Assembly: GCF_009830125.1 (NCBI RefSeq)
Contig: NZ_WUPT01000002.1
Span: forward strand, 902,001-966,000
Direction: 5' to 3'
Length of the DNA stretch: 64,000 nucleotides
Origin: Kangsaoukella pontilimi
GTDB lineage: Bacteria; Pseudomonadota; Alphaproteobacteria; Rhodobacterales; Rhodobacteraceae
Shown here: positions 43,705 through 52,555 of the stretch, in pieces
How the letters are laid out: every line of letters starts with the position of its first letter
How positions within the stretch are numbered: the first letter of the stretch is position 1
Made by a program: the position numbers and the translations under genes
Notes under the pieces: generated by a model
Databases searched by the model: none
Told to the model about the DNA's origin: nothing
The model's input: only the letters and a program-made list of their open reading frames with translations

Positions 43705-44433
43705 ATGATCGAAAACACTCCGCTTGTCCGAAAGCTCGGCGCATTCGTCGCCCTGTCGGACCCTGAATTGTCGGTGCTCGCGTCCTTGCACAAGCGCCGC
43801 CGCACCTTTGTGGCCGGGCGGGATCTTGTTCATCAGGGGCAATCGTATCAGGCCGCTTATATCCTCGCCTCCGGCTGGGCCTGTTCCTACAAGCTTCTTG
43901 AGGATGGTCAGCGGCAGATCGTGGATTTCCAGATTCCCGGCGACTTCCTGGGGCTGCGCAGCGTCCTGTTGCATGTCTCGGATCACAGCATCGAGCCGGT
44001 GTCGGATATCGAGGTGACCGAAATCCACGTTGCCGACCTTCTGGACGCATTTGCGCAAACGCCCCGGTTGGCCACGGCAGTCCTGTGGGCGGCGTCCCGG
44101 GACGAGGCGATGGTGGTCGAGCATCTGGTGGATGTGGGGCGTCGCGATGCGGCCGAACGCATGGCGCATTTCCTGCTGGAGCTTGGCGCAAGGCTTGCCT
44201 TGGTGGGACTGGGGAACAAGGACGGCTATGCCTGTCCGCTGACGCAATACCACCTGGCCGATGCGCTTGGGCTGAGCGCCGTCCACGTCAATCGGGTCCT
44301 GCGGCAGCTTCGTGAAGCAGGCATGATCACGTTTCGGGACGGGTTCGTCGCGTTCGACGACTATGACCAACTGGTCAAGTTTGCCCAGTTCGATCCGTCC
44401 TACATGGATCATAAAGGGCCCATTCTCCGCTGA
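43705..44433 (+). CDS. Crp/Fnr family transcriptional regulator, copy 2 (intact)
   Basis: 242 residues from MIENTPLVRKL, a start chosen by match to copy 1. An upstream TTG at 43669 is possible. The N-terminal 130 residues form a cyclic-nucleotide-binding-like sensor domain (FVAGRDLVHQGQSYQAAYILASGW...GDFLGLRS). The C-terminal winged helix has YHLADALGLSAVHVNRVLRQLRE. It lacks the four Cys of FNR, so it does not carry an FNR-type 4Fe-4S cluster. The recognition helix has Asn where FNR has Ser212 and Val where FNR has Glu209's neighbourhood. Best candidate to bind the CTGA-N6-TYAG dyads. Confidence 0.93.
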   Translation: MIENTPLVRKLGAFVALSDPELSVLASLHKRRRTFVAGRDLVHQGQSYQAAYILASGWACSYKLLEDGQRQIVDFQIPGDFLGLRSVLLHVSDHSIEPVSDIEVTEIHVADLLDAFAQTPRLATAVLWAASRDEAMVVEHLVDVGRRDAAERMAHFLLELGARLALVGLGNKDGYACPLTQYHLADALGLSAVHVNRVLRQLREAGMITFRDGFVAFDDYDQLVKFAQFDPSYMDHKGPILR

Positions 44434-44456
44434 CGTCGCGGCGCATTGGCGTGCCG

Positions 44457-44621
44457 TCAGATGCGACCCAGCAGCATCAGGATGACAACGATGATCAATA
44501 CGGTACCAAGCACACCGGTCCCGGCATGACCGAAGCCATAGCCATAGCCGCCGAAGCGCCCGCTGAACCCGCCGAGCAGAAAAATGACAAGAATAACGAT
44601 CAGGATCGTACCGAGTGTCAT
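44457..44621 (-). CDS. DUF3309-like small membrane protein
   Basis: 54 residues from an ATG behind GGAGAAAGCGCC. Two hydrophobic spans flank a Gly-rich turn (FSGRFGGYGYGFGHAGTG), the usual DUF3309 layout, ending MLLGRI. It sits in the inner membrane; its role is unknown. It converges on crp copy 2 and is the last of three small minus-strand genes. Confidence 0.75.
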   Translation of the reverse strand: MTLGTILIVILVIFLLGGFSGRFGGYGYGFGHAGTGVLGTVLIIVVILMLLGRI

Positions 44622-44696
44622 GGCGCTTTCTCCTACGTTGGGGCGCGCTCGTCATGCGAGACGCTCCGATGGTGGTATTGTCGGCAAGAGGTTGTT

Positions 44697-44837
44697 TCAG
44701 TTCCCCTCTATGGTCATGCCATGCTCGTTGATCTCGATGTCGATGCCGCTTTGGCGTTCCTGATAGTAGAGATAGCCTGCGCCGATGAGGCAGACGGCGA
44801 GGACTCCGATCAAGACAAGAAGAAGATTTCGGCTCAT
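44697..44837 (-). CDS. 46-residue single-span membrane protein
   Basis: ATG at 44837 behind GCGAGGACAGTTCC. MSRNLLLVLIGVLAVCLIGA leads into GYLYYQERQSGIDIEINEHGMTIEGN: one N-terminal membrane helix and a short acidic tail. Proteins of this plan are known in Rhodobacterales but have no assigned function. It is between CsbD-like and DUF3309-like genes on the same strand. Confidence 0.65.
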   Translation of the reverse strand: MSRNLLLVLIGVLAVCLIGAGYLYYQERQSGIDIEINEHGMTIEGN

Positions 44838-44954
44838 CGGAACTGTCCTCGCTGGCAGGTGGAACTCTTGTCCAAGCCGGAACACTGATCGCTAGGAGGC
44901 CGCGCTGCCGGGACCATTGCCTGCGAATGAGTGGACGCCCGAAGCACTGGGGCT

Positions 44955-45128
44955 CTAGGCGTCACGGATCGTATCCTTGATGCCGCCGACAGCGTTTTGG
45001 ACCTTGCCCTCGACCTTGTCGGCCTGGCCCTCCGCTTCGAGCTTGGCGTCGCCGACCGCTTTGCCGACGGCAGCCTTGACCTTGCCCTTGACCACCTTGG
45101 CGGAGCCGATCAACCGATCCTTGTCCAT
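44955..45128 (-). CDS. CsbD family stress protein
   Basis: 57 residues: MDKDRLIGSAKVVKGKVKAA, then VGKAVGDAKLEAEGQADKVEGKVQNAVGGIKDTIRDA. This is the CsbD pattern of small charged stress proteins, first known from the general stress response of Bacillus; the molecular role is not known. The ATG is preceded by CAGAAAGGAATACGCA. It probably heads a small minus-strand unit of three stress-type genes. Confidence 0.85.
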   Translation of the reverse strand: MDKDRLIGSAKVVKGKVKAAVGKAVGDAKLEAEGQADKVEGKVQNAVGGIKDTIRDA

Positions 45129-45220
45129 TGCGTATTCCTTTCTGAGGGTAGGTGGTCGCCAAATCCGGTGCGGCCAGGAGTTATGCTGCCGGCGATGCCC
45201 TGCTTTCGCATTGATGCCGG

Positions 45221-45856
45221 TCAGCGCGTGGGCGTGATCACGATTTCGACGCGACGGTTCTGCGCCCGGCCGGCGGCCGTGGCGTTCGTCGTGATCGGTT
45301 CGTTGTAGCCGCGACCGGAATAGGTAATCCGCGACGCGGGCACACCGTCCCTGATCAGGATGCGGGCGACGGCCAGAGCGCGATCCCGGCTCAGTTGCAT
45401 GTTGTAGGCGGCAGAGCCAACGGTGTCGGTGTGACCCACGACACGGACCGTCGAGTTCGGGTGCGCATTCAGTGAACGGGCGACTTCGCGCAGGGCAGGC
45501 CGAAAACTGGAGGCGACAGTGGCGGACCCGGTCGGGAAGGTCACGCCTTCGGGCAGGATGACACGCAGCTGGCTGCCGGTATTGGTGATGACCGCGCCGC
45601 TGCCCGCCAGCTGCTGGTTCAACTCGCGTTCCTGTCGGGCCATATCGGCCCCGATGGCGCCGCCCACCGCAGCGCCGATCGCGCCGCCGATGATGGTGGA
45701 TCGCGTGTCATCGCCGATTGCGTTGCCTATAGCCGCCCCTGTCACACCGCCGATAACCGCACCCGTTGCAGGTTGGTTCGGCGTACCATTGTTGTAGGTG
45801 CAGCCCGCCAGGGTGATGACGGTTGCGGCAGAGAGAATTCCAGTAATCTTGGTCAT
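45221..45856 (-). CDS. OmpA-like lipoprotein with glycine zipper
   Basis: 211 residues from the ATG at 45856 (AAAAGGACAAGTTCC upstream). A lipobox LAGC places the acylated C19. Residues 30-75 are a glycine zipper (GAVIGGVTGAAIGNAIGDD and GGAIGAAVGGAIGADMA). The C-terminal 110 residues are an OmpA peptidoglycan-binding domain (VVGHTDTVGSAAYNMQLSRDRALAVARIL). It should anchor the outer membrane to peptidoglycan. A dyad lies upstream, so it may be part of the same stress regulon. Confidence 0.92.
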   Translation of the reverse strand: MTKITGILSAATVITLAGCTYNNGTPNQPATGAVIGGVTGAAIGNAIGDDTRSTIIGGAIGAAVGGAIGADMARQERELNQQLAGSGAVITNTGSQLRVILPEGVTFPTGSATVASSFRPALREVARSLNAHPNSTVRVVGHTDTVGSAAYNMQLSRDRALAVARILIRDGVPASRITYSGRGYNEPITTNATAAGRAQNRRVEIVITPTR

Positions 45857-45957
45857 GGAACTTGTCCTTTTGGAGCGAGCCTTTCCAGAAGATGACGTGG
45901 TGCCATGTTCCGAACTCGGCGATTGAGTCCTTTTCGCCTGTCGTTCCAAGAACCGCA

Positions 45958-45971
45958 CTAACCCCGATCAG
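45958..45971. promoter_or_regulatory. CTGA-N6-TTAG dyad upstream of OmpA-like gene
   Basis: CTAACCCCGATCAG, that is CTGATCGGGGTTAG on the coding strand. It is 101 bp upstream of the ATG at 45856. The rest of the 45857-46211 gap shows no gene. Confidence 0.6.
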
Positions 45972-46211
45972 CCTAAGGAAAAGAATGCTGTTGCGTCGTC
46001 AAACCCACTCCACGAGATTGCCCTGTAATCCCAATGTCTGGCGGCGGTGAAATTGATGGTCGGCGACCTTAGTCGGCCATGAGGGCGTTCAAATAGAATG
46101 ATGGGCGGCACGGCTAACATGACCGGCCACCTGAAACTATTTTAATCAGGTCTTCATGAAATGATTGTGAGGGCTTGAGCGGGAGTTCCTGAACTGGTTT
46201 TCCGAGTACAC

Positions 46212-46236
46212 CTGCCCGGCATGCATTGCCGGGCAG
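46212..46236 (-). terminator. Hairpin after 65-aa protein gene
   Basis: CTGCCCGGC (46212-46220) pairs perfectly with GCCGGGCAG (46228-46236) over a 7-base loop. It lies 13 bp beyond the stop of the gene at 46250. There is no clear T run. Confidence 0.6.
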
Positions 46237-46249
46237 ACATGCCGTTATG

Positions 46250-46447
46250 TCACGCGAGAGCGTGGGTCGCGGCGTCCAGTTCCTTGTGCGTGTCGGCGTC
46301 GTTCTTGGCCAAATGGGCCTTCTCGGCCGCCCGATAATGCTTCAGTGCAGCATCCTTTTTCGGCCCGGAGGGCGCCTTGTCCCACGCGGCCTTCACGGTT
46401 TTCATCTTTTCAGCAACGTTGGCTGATTTGTTTGTGTCGGGTGTCAT
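46250..46447 (-). CDS. Small Lys/Ala-rich helical protein (copy 2)
   Basis: 65 residues starting MTPDTNKSANVAEKMK. The central WDKAPSGPKKDAALKHY is identical to copy 1 at 24985, and the tail (KELDAATHALA versus KELNAASNALA) is near-identical. GGAAGGACAATCC precedes the ATG in both genes. A hairpin terminator follows. Unlike copy 1 I found no exact CTGA-N6-TYAG dyad in its upstream region. Confidence 0.75.
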   Translation of the reverse strand: MTPDTNKSANVAEKMKTVKAAWDKAPSGPKKDAALKHYRAAEKAHLAKNDADTHKELDAATHALA

Positions 46448-46574
46448 TGGATTGTCCTTCCGTGGACGGTCCGAAAACGAGAAACACGCAGGGCATGGGA
46501 AAGTTGGGACAGCTTGCCCCACGTGTCTCTGGCTCACTCGGACTGGTACATGTCCACCGAGAACCGGCGGACAT

Positions 46575-47279
46575 TCAGACTATGGCACCACCCTCGTTCT
46601 CCCATACTGATGTAGGTTGGTCTGGAGCCGCAATTTCCGATAGTTCCGGATGGACATTCACAAAACGCTGGAGTTTGGCCGAGGTCAGCTTGACGATTTT
46701 CCGCGCCGCTCCACCCATTGTTCCGCGCTTTGCAGCCGATAACTTGGAAATAAGCACAGAAATGGCGGATACAGGAAAAGTTACCTCGATATCTTCACCA
46801 CCAAGTGATGTCTGGGTGCCGCCGAATTGATCCAGAAGCCCGAGCATTGCTGTGTTCTCGCTGTGGACCAGGGCATTGAATTCGGTAATTCCGCCCCGCT
46901 TCGCGAATTCCGCCAGCACTCCAAGCAGAAGACTGCCAAGCCCTTGATGTTGATGGCTATCCGCAATGGTGACCGCAATCTCAGCGACATGCTTTTGATC
47001 GGTCAGCCGTATATATCGAGCGATACCAATCGGTTTTTGTATTGGTCCATCTCCGAGCAAAGCTCCGACCGCGACGTGGTCCGGGTCATTTGTGGCTGTG
47101 AACCTGTCCAGTTCTTTCTCTGTGAGGTTCTTGTGCGCCCCCAGAAACCGGAAGTACCTCGCTCGACCGGACAAATGCGCGAAACCAATCTCCAACAGAT
47201 GGCGATCTGCCGGTGTCACTTCTCTTACGAGAACGGATGCGCCGTTCTTGAGGGTTGTTTTGAAGGGAGTGGGTTTCAT
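46575..47279 (-). CDS. GNAT family N-acetyltransferase
   Basis: 234 residues. The acetyl-CoA loop QHQGLGSLLL is near residue 112. The start LVREVTPADRHLLEIGFAHLSGRARYFRFLG resembles the acetyltransferase part of Pat-type protein acetylases. A C-terminal 60-residue extension is basic. It may acetylate a protein, possibly a metabolic enzyme of the adjacent arginine pathway, but the substrate is unknown. It lies 74 bp beyond the end of arcC on the same strand and could be read through from it. Confidence 0.85.
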   Translation of the reverse strand: MKPTPFKTTLKNGASVLVREVTPADRHLLEIGFAHLSGRARYFRFLGAHKNLTEKELDRFTATNDPDHVAVGALLGDGPIQKPIGIARYIRLTDQKHVAEIAVTIADSHQHQGLGSLLLGVLAEFAKRGGITEFNALVHSENTAMLGLLDQFGGTQTSLGGEDIEVTFPVSAISVLISKLSAAKRGTMGGAARKIVKLTSAKLQRFVNVHPELSEIAAPDQPTSVWENEGGAIV

Positions 47280-47353
47280 GCCTAGCCTCGAATGTCAGAT
47301 GCGAATGGTTGTTGGGCTGACGGTTGATCTGCTGCGCGTCGCCCAGCTTTGGG

Positions 47354-48265
47354 CTACTCTGCCAGCACCCGGGTCCCGGCACGCCCCTCTATGATGGCGC
47401 GGGCATCTGTCAGTTGTCCAATACCGGCGAGTTTGCCGCTGGCTGTTGCGAAGGCCACCGCAGCAGCGACCTTTGGACCCATCGAACCGGGCGGGAGGTC
47501 AAGGTTCCCAAGTTCTGCCGGCGTTGTCGTGCTGATCGCGCTCTGATCTGGAGCACCAAAATCCCGGTAGACAGCTGGCACGTCAGTCAGAAGCAAAAGC
47601 GCGTCTGCGCCGAGGCCAAGGCCAAGAAGGGCTGACGTTCGGTCTTTGTCGATCACCGCCTCGACGCCCTCCATGTCACCGCTCGCATTTCGGATAACCG
47701 GAATGCCTCCGCCGCCAGCGCAGATGACTATATGCTTAGCGTCCAAAAGAACCTTTATGGCGTCTAAACCTATGATGCGAAGGGGCATTGGCGACGGCAC
47801 AATGCGGCGCATGCCGCCGTTTGCTTCCTGGACCATCTGCCAGCCGTGGTCGCGGGCTGCCTGCGCAGCCTCTGTATCGGAATAGACAGGACCGATGGGC
47901 TTGCTGGGAGTGCCAAAGGCAGGGTCTTTCGGGTCCACCTCCACACGGCTGAGAAGAGTTGCGCAGTGCGAACCCTTTGGGAGCGCGTTCATCAATTCCT
48001 GTTCGATCAGGTAGCCAATCATGCCGTCTGTCTCAGCGCCCAGTACATCCAGCGGCCATGGTTTTTGAGGATCATAGGACGCACCTTGGAGGGCCAGCAA
48101 ACCAACCTGTGGTCCGTTGCCATGGGCCACGATGATTTCGTGGTCACGCGCGAGATCTGCAAGTGCAAGTGCCGCGATCTTCACGTTCGTACGCTGTACG
48201 GCTGCGGTCAGCGGCTCTCCTCTGCGTAACAATGCGTTTCCGCCAAGGGCCACAACGATGCGCAT
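47354..48265 (-). CDS. arcC: Carbamate kinase
   Basis: 303 residues: MRIVVALGGNALLRRGEP, HGNGPQVGLLALQ, GGGGIPVI and IDKDRTSALL are carbamate kinase signatures. It transfers phosphate from carbamoyl phosphate to ADP, making ATP with ammonia and CO2, the energy-yielding step of the arginine deiminase pathway. The ATG is one base beyond the arcB stop. It is the last gene of arcDABC. Confidence 0.96.
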   Translation of the reverse strand: MRIVVALGGNALLRRGEPLTAAVQRTNVKIAALALADLARDHEIIVAHGNGPQVGLLALQGASYDPQKPWPLDVLGAETDGMIGYLIEQELMNALPKGSHCATLLSRVEVDPKDPAFGTPSKPIGPVYSDTEAAQAARDHGWQMVQEANGGMRRIVPSPMPLRIIGLDAIKVLLDAKHIVICAGGGGIPVIRNASGDMEGVEAVIDKDRTSALLGLGLGADALLLLTDVPAVYRDFGAPDQSAISTTTPAELGNLDLPPGSMGPKVAAAVAFATASGKLAGIGQLTDARAIIEGRAGTRVLAE

Positions 48266-48266
48266 G

Positions 48267-49268
48267 TCAGGCCCCCATTGTGGCGACGAGGACCGCCTTA
48301 ATCGTGTGCATCCGGTTTTCTGCCTGATCGAAAACGACTGACGCTGCGCTTTCAAACACCTCTTCGGTCACTTCCATGGAATCGATACCGAATTTTTGAA
48401 ACGTTGCTTCGCCGACTTCGGTATCCCTGTTGTGGAATGCGGGCAGGCAATGGAGGAATTTGGCGTAGGGATTTTTCGTCTTTTCCATGACCTCAGTTGT
48501 CACGCGGTAAGGCTGTAGCAGAGCGATCCGTTCTTCCCAGACGTCATCAGGTTCGCCCATGGAGACCCAGACATCGGTATAAACGAAATCGGCCCCCTCC
48601 AATCCTTCGGCATGCTTCTCGGTCAGCGTGATCCGCGCACCCGTGGTCTCGGCGATGGTGCGACATTGCGCGACAAGGTCATCGTGGGGCCAGCAGCTTT
48701 GGGGACCACAAAGGCGGATATCCATGCCGATCAGGGCGGCGCCAACCATCAGGCTTGAGCCCATGTTGTTCCCTGCATCCCCCATGAAGCAAAAGGCGAT
48801 ATCAGACAGGTGCTTGTGCGTGAACTCGCGCATGGTCATCAGGTCGGCGAGGATCTGTGTCGGGTGAAAATCGTCCGTCAGCCCGTTGAACACCGGCACG
48901 CCGGAGAACTCCGCCAGCACCTCGGCATCCTTTTGGCCAAAGCCGCGATATTCGATGCCATCGTAGAACCGGCCCAGAACTCGCGCGGTGTCCTTCATGG
49001 TTTCCTTGTGGCCGATATGGCTGCCGGATGGTCCCAGATAAGTGACATGCGCGCCTTGATCGTAGGCCGCCACCTCGAACCCGCTGCGGGTGCGTGTGCT
49101 GTCCTTCTCGAAAATGAGGGCGATGTTCTTGCCTTGAAGCATTTGCTGTTCATATCCGCCTGCTTTCGCCATCTTGAGGCTGGCTGCGAGTTGCAACAGG
49201 TGCCGGATCTCCTCCGGAGTGAAATCGAGCAGCTTGATAAAACTGCGTCCGTGCAGGTTCTGTGGCAT
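48267..49268 (-). CDS. arcB: Catabolic ornithine carbamoyltransferase
   Basis: 333 residues with the carbamoyl phosphate motif STRTR near 57, [11 protein letters not shown] near 133, FMGDAGNN near 160 and HCLPAFHNR near 270. The catabolic form splits citrulline with phosphate into ornithine and carbamoyl phosphate. The length and operon position support ArcB rather than the biosynthetic ArgF. It follows arcA by 10 bp. Confidence 0.96.
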   Translation of the reverse strand: MPQNLHGRSFIKLLDFTPEEIRHLLQLAASLKMAKAGGYEQQMLQGKNIALIFEKDSTRTRSGFEVAAYDQGAHVTYLGPSGSHIGHKETMKDTARVLGRFYDGIEYRGFGQKDAEVLAEFSGVPVFNGLTDDFHPTQILADLMTMREFTHKHLSDIAFCFMGDAGNNMGSSLMVGAALIGMDIRLCGPQSCWPHDDLVAQCRTIAETTGARITLTEKHAEGLEGADFVYTDVWVSMGEPDDVWEERIALLQPYRVTTEVMEKTKNPYAKFLHCLPAFHNRDTEVGEATFQKFGIDSMEVTEEVFESAASVVFDQAENRMHTIKAVLVATMGA

Positions 49269-49278
49269 TGGATGCTCC

Positions 49279-50502
49279 TCAAATGGGGTCGCGGATCAGC
49301 GGACAGGTCATGCAATGTGACCCACCGCGCCCGCGCCCAAGCTCTGATCCGGGGATGGTTATGACCTCGACACCCGCCTTGCGCAGAAGAGTGTTTGAAT
49401 AGACGTTGCGTTCGTACCCGACGACGACGCCAGGCTCGAGGCAGACCAAGTTGTTGGCGTCGTCCCATTGTTCGCGGGCGGATTCGTAAGCATTGCCGCC
49501 CGTGGGCACGGTGCGCAGTTTCTTGAGGCCAAGGGCGTCGGCCACGACCGCCAGAAACGGTTTCGTTTCGGCCTCCACGACGACGTCCTCGCCCTTGCCG
49601 GGGCGCAGGCTGTAGCAACGGATGGCATCGGTCACCTCGGCAAAGACCGTGACCAGATCGCGGTCGCAGAAGGTAAAGACCGTATCGAGGTGCATGGACC
49701 CGCGCGCACGGGGAAACTGACAGGCAATGACACGTGTCGCACCGCCACCGGCAAACAATCCACGGGCAATCTGGCCGACGGCCTGTGGTGTCGTGCGCTC
49801 CCCCATGCCGATCAGAACGGTGCCGTTTCCGATGGGCATGACATCCCCGCCTTCGACCGTTGCCGGTCCATGATCGGCCATCGGGTCGCCCCACCAGACT
49901 GGAAAGCCCGCGTCCTTGAAGTTGGGATGAAAGCGATAGATGGCGGCGAGGTTCAGCGTCTCCAGCCGCCGCGCGGGCCAGTGCATCGGGTTGAGTGTAA
50001 CGCCGCCATAGATCCAGCATGTCGTATCGCGGGTGAAGATGTGGTTGGGCAGCGGCGCCAGGATAAAATCCGCGGGCTCCAGCATGGGGGCCAGCACACC
50101 CTTTTCCGGGATCGGCAGTTCGGCCCTGCTCATGCCGCCGATCAGGATGGTCGACAGTAGATCGGCGTCGACCTCCATCAGGTGGGCCATGAGGTCATCG
50201 GCCAGACCAACGCCGACGGTGTTGTCGCTGATCCGCGCATCGAGCAGCCATTTGCGGGCGTCCATGTCTTTCAGCGTTTCCATGAGCAATTGGCGCAGGA
50301 ACACGACCTCGACCCCGCGATTGCGCATCGCATCGACGAAGGTCATGTGCTCGATCCGCGCCTGCTTCACCCAGATCACATCATCGAACAGCAGTTCGGT
50401 GCAGTTGGCGGGCGTCAGCCGGGCCATCGCGGCGCCGGGCTTGTGAACGAGGACACGGCGCAACTTGCCCGCCTCGGAATGGACACCGTAGGTGATGCTC
50501 AT
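49279..50502 (-). CDS. arcA: Arginine deiminase
   Basis: 407 residues. The guanidino-group hydrolase fold is seen in [30 protein letters not shown] and the C-terminal [14 protein letters not shown] with the catalytic Cys. It converts arginine to citrulline and ammonia in the cytoplasm. Ammonia release also counters acid stress. The start overlaps the arcD stop by ATGA. Confidence 0.97.
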   Translation of the reverse strand: MSITYGVHSEAGKLRRVLVHKPGAAMARLTPANCTELLFDDVIWVKQARIEHMTFVDAMRNRGVEVVFLRQLLMETLKDMDARKWLLDARISDNTVGVGLADDLMAHLMEVDADLLSTILIGGMSRAELPIPEKGVLAPMLEPADFILAPLPNHIFTRDTTCWIYGGVTLNPMHWPARRLETLNLAAIYRFHPNFKDAGFPVWWGDPMADHGPATVEGGDVMPIGNGTVLIGMGERTTPQAVGQIARGLFAGGGATRVIACQFPRARGSMHLDTVFTFCDRDLVTVFAEVTDAIRCYSLRPGKGEDVVVEAETKPFLAVVADALGLKKLRTVPTGGNAYESAREQWDDANNLVCLEPGVVVGYERNVYSNTLLRKAGVEVITIPGSELGRGRGGSHCMTCPLIRDPI

Positions 50503-51950
50503 GTCGGTGTTCCTTGCAAAAGAACGCCAATGCTGAGGGCAGCCATGACGATGATCGTGAGACCCAGAAGCACCGGCCAGACGAAGCGCAGCCAGCGCTC
50601 ATAGGGCACCCGCCCGATGGCGAGCCCGCCCATGACCACCGCGGAGGTGGGTGTGACCAGATTGACCACGCCTTCTGCCGACTGGAACGCTGTCACCACG
50701 AGGCTGCGAGATACCCCTGCAAAGTCGCCGACGGGGGCAAGGATCGGCATGGACAGGACGGCAAGGCCGGAGGTGGAGGGCACGAAGAAGGACAGGACGA
50801 CCTGAATCCAGTACATCACGTTGATGAACACGACCTCATTGAGGCCCGCTACGGTGCCTTCGGCCCAGTGAAGGATCGTGTCCGTTATGTGGCCCGCGTC
50901 CATGATCACGACGATGCCACGCGCCAACCCGATGATCAGCGCCACGCCCAAAAGGTCGCGCGCACCGCCAACGAAGGCGTCGACAATCCCTTTCTCTCCT
51001 AACCGTCCAATGATCCCTATGGCGATACCGGCGAACAGGAAGAGCCCACTCATTTCGGCCATCCACCAGCCGCCCAGCGAGACTCCCCAGATCATCACCG
51101 CGAAGGTCGCGCCGAAAAGTAGCAGGACGATCTTGTGCAGTCCGGTAAAGTCGCTGAGTCCGGCCTCGGCCGTGCTTCGGAAATGCGCCTCGTTCTCGGC
51201 CTTTCTGTCAAAGACCAGCGACCGGGACGGGTCGGCCTTGACACGTGCGGCATAGCGCATGACGTAAGTGACGGCCGCAGCGAAGGTGAGCGCAAGCAGG
51301 ACCAGCCTCAGCGTCAGCCCGTCGGTGAAGGGCACTCCGGCGGCGTCCGACGCGATCACGGTCGAAAAGGCGTTCACGGTCGAGCCGAGTACGCCCACCC
51401 CGGCACCCAACAGGATCACCGCCACGGCGGTCAGCGCGTCATAGCCCGCCGCGATCATCACTGGCGTCAGGATGACGTAGAAGGCCAGAGTTTCCTCGGC
51501 CATTCCATAGGTCGAGCCGCCCGCCGCAAAGAGTGCCATGAGGATCGGGATCATCCACTTTTCCCGCCCTTCGAGCCGCACCATTGCGCGCTTGATGCCC
51601 GCATCGATGGCCCCAGTTGCCGTGACCACTCCGATGAACCCGCCGATCATCAGAACGAACAGCGCCACGTCGATGGCATTGGCAGAATAGCTTCCCGGAT
51701 CGTAGAAGCCTGCGATGGGAGCGAGTATGACGTCGAAAAAGCCTTGCGGATTGGCGTCGGTGGGCGCGTAGGTTCCCGCCACCGGAACATCCTTGCCAAG
51801 CGCCTCGGACGCAGCGCGCTCATACTGACCGGCTGGGATCACCCACGTCAGCCCTGCGATGATCACGATCAGCGCGAAAAGAATGGTATAGGCTGAGGGG
51901 AAGTGGAAACGGGGGCTGCGTTCGGCAGATGTCGTTTTGGTGGGTGGCAT
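50499..51950 (-). CDS. arcD: Arginine/ornithine antiporter-type permease (YfcC/DcuC family)
   Basis: 483 residues from the ATG at 51950 (GGGAAAGGACCTCATT upstream). About 12 membrane spans. [10 protein letters not shown] near the start and [40 protein letters not shown] near the end are typical of the YfcC family. Position at the head of arcABC makes arginine-ornithine exchange the likely function, although the family is not that of classical ArcD. A dyad is 79 bp upstream. Confidence 0.85.
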   Translation of the reverse strand: MPPTKTTSAERSPRFHFPSAYTILFALIVIIAGLTWVIPAGQYERAASEALGKDVPVAGTYAPTDANPQGFFDVILAPIAGFYDPGSYSANAIDVALFVLMIGGFIGVVTATGAIDAGIKRAMVRLEGREKWMIPILMALFAAGGSTYGMAEETLAFYVILTPVMIAAGYDALTAVAVILLGAGVGVLGSTVNAFSTVIASDAAGVPFTDGLTLRLVLLALTFAAAVTYVMRYAARVKADPSRSLVFDRKAENEAHFRSTAEAGLSDFTGLHKIVLLLFGATFAVMIWGVSLGGWWMAEMSGLFLFAGIAIGIIGRLGEKGIVDAFVGGARDLLGVALIIGLARGIVVIMDAGHITDTILHWAEGTVAGLNEVVFINVMYWIQVVLSFFVPSTSGLAVLSMPILAPVGDFAGVSRSLVVTAFQSAEGVVNLVTPTSAVVMGGLAIGRVPYERWLRFVWPVLLGLTIIVMAALSIGVLLQGTPT

Positions 51951-52029
51951 AATGAGGTCCTTTCCCTGTCCGGTTTTTGAAAAGAACCGGCGGCCACCCT
52001 CATCTTGATCCAGGATCGCAGATCGCGGA

Positions 52030-52043
52030 CTGACCGAGGTTAG
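52030..52043. promoter_or_regulatory. CTGA-N6-TTAG dyad upstream of arc operon
   Basis: CTGACCGAGGTTAG, exact consensus, 79 bp upstream of the arcD start codon at 51950. It would place the arginine deiminase pathway under the same control as the orphan stress genes. Confidence 0.65.
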
Positions 52044-52144
52044 GCTGCGCGCATCACAGAGGCCATGGATCGGAACGCGAACCGCGCCGATGCATGGCCT
52101 GAACCTTGCCGCCATAAGGAACCCGCGCCAGACAACTCTCGCGA

Positions 52145-52492
52145 TCAAATCAGCGGGGTCTGCTGATGCGCCAGCCGCAGCCACTTGCCGTCGTCGTTCA
52201 GGTAGGTCGAGGTGCAGAGCGCCTCATAGATCGGTTCGTCGCTCCGTTCGGCAGAGACACGATAGGCCAATACGGCAATGTTGTTTTGCCGTGACAGGTA
52301 ATGCTCGCTCATTTCGACCGAACGCCACCGTTGGGCGACGTCTTTTTCTCTCCAGAGCGCATCGCCCTGAAGAATGCCGGCAGGATAGGGCAAGACGAAG
52401 ACAGCGCCCTTTGCGGTCGCGTGACGCGCACTGTCAGCGCCTTGTGTCCAGAAGCGTTCTTCCAGATCCCAGAGGGTGTCATCTGCAGTCAT
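52145..52492 (-). CDS. NTF2-like (DUF4440-type) protein, module copy 2
   Basis: 115 residues, a paralog of the protein at 25385: LWDLEERFWTQGADSAR, LPYPAGILQGDALW, LAYRVSAERSDEPIYEALCTSTYLNDDGKWLRLAHQQT. It lacks the 20-residue N-terminal extension of copy 1. The gene lies 63 bp downstream of its partner, rather than overlapping it as in copy 1. Function unknown. Confidence 0.75.
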   Translation of the reverse strand: MTADDTLWDLEERFWTQGADSARHATAKGAVFVLPYPAGILQGDALWREKDVAQRWRSVEMSEHYLSRQNNIAVLAYRVSAERSDEPIYEALCTSTYLNDDGKWLRLAHQQTPLI

Positions 52493-52555
52493 TCAAGGCT
52501 CCTTTCAAGATTGGCGGTTGTGCTGGGTGATGGCTGTTTCGCGCAGGGATTCATC

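Noticed and set aside
46114-46127. CTAACATGACCGGC as a regulon dyad
   Set aside because: Only one half-site is present; the other half does not match.
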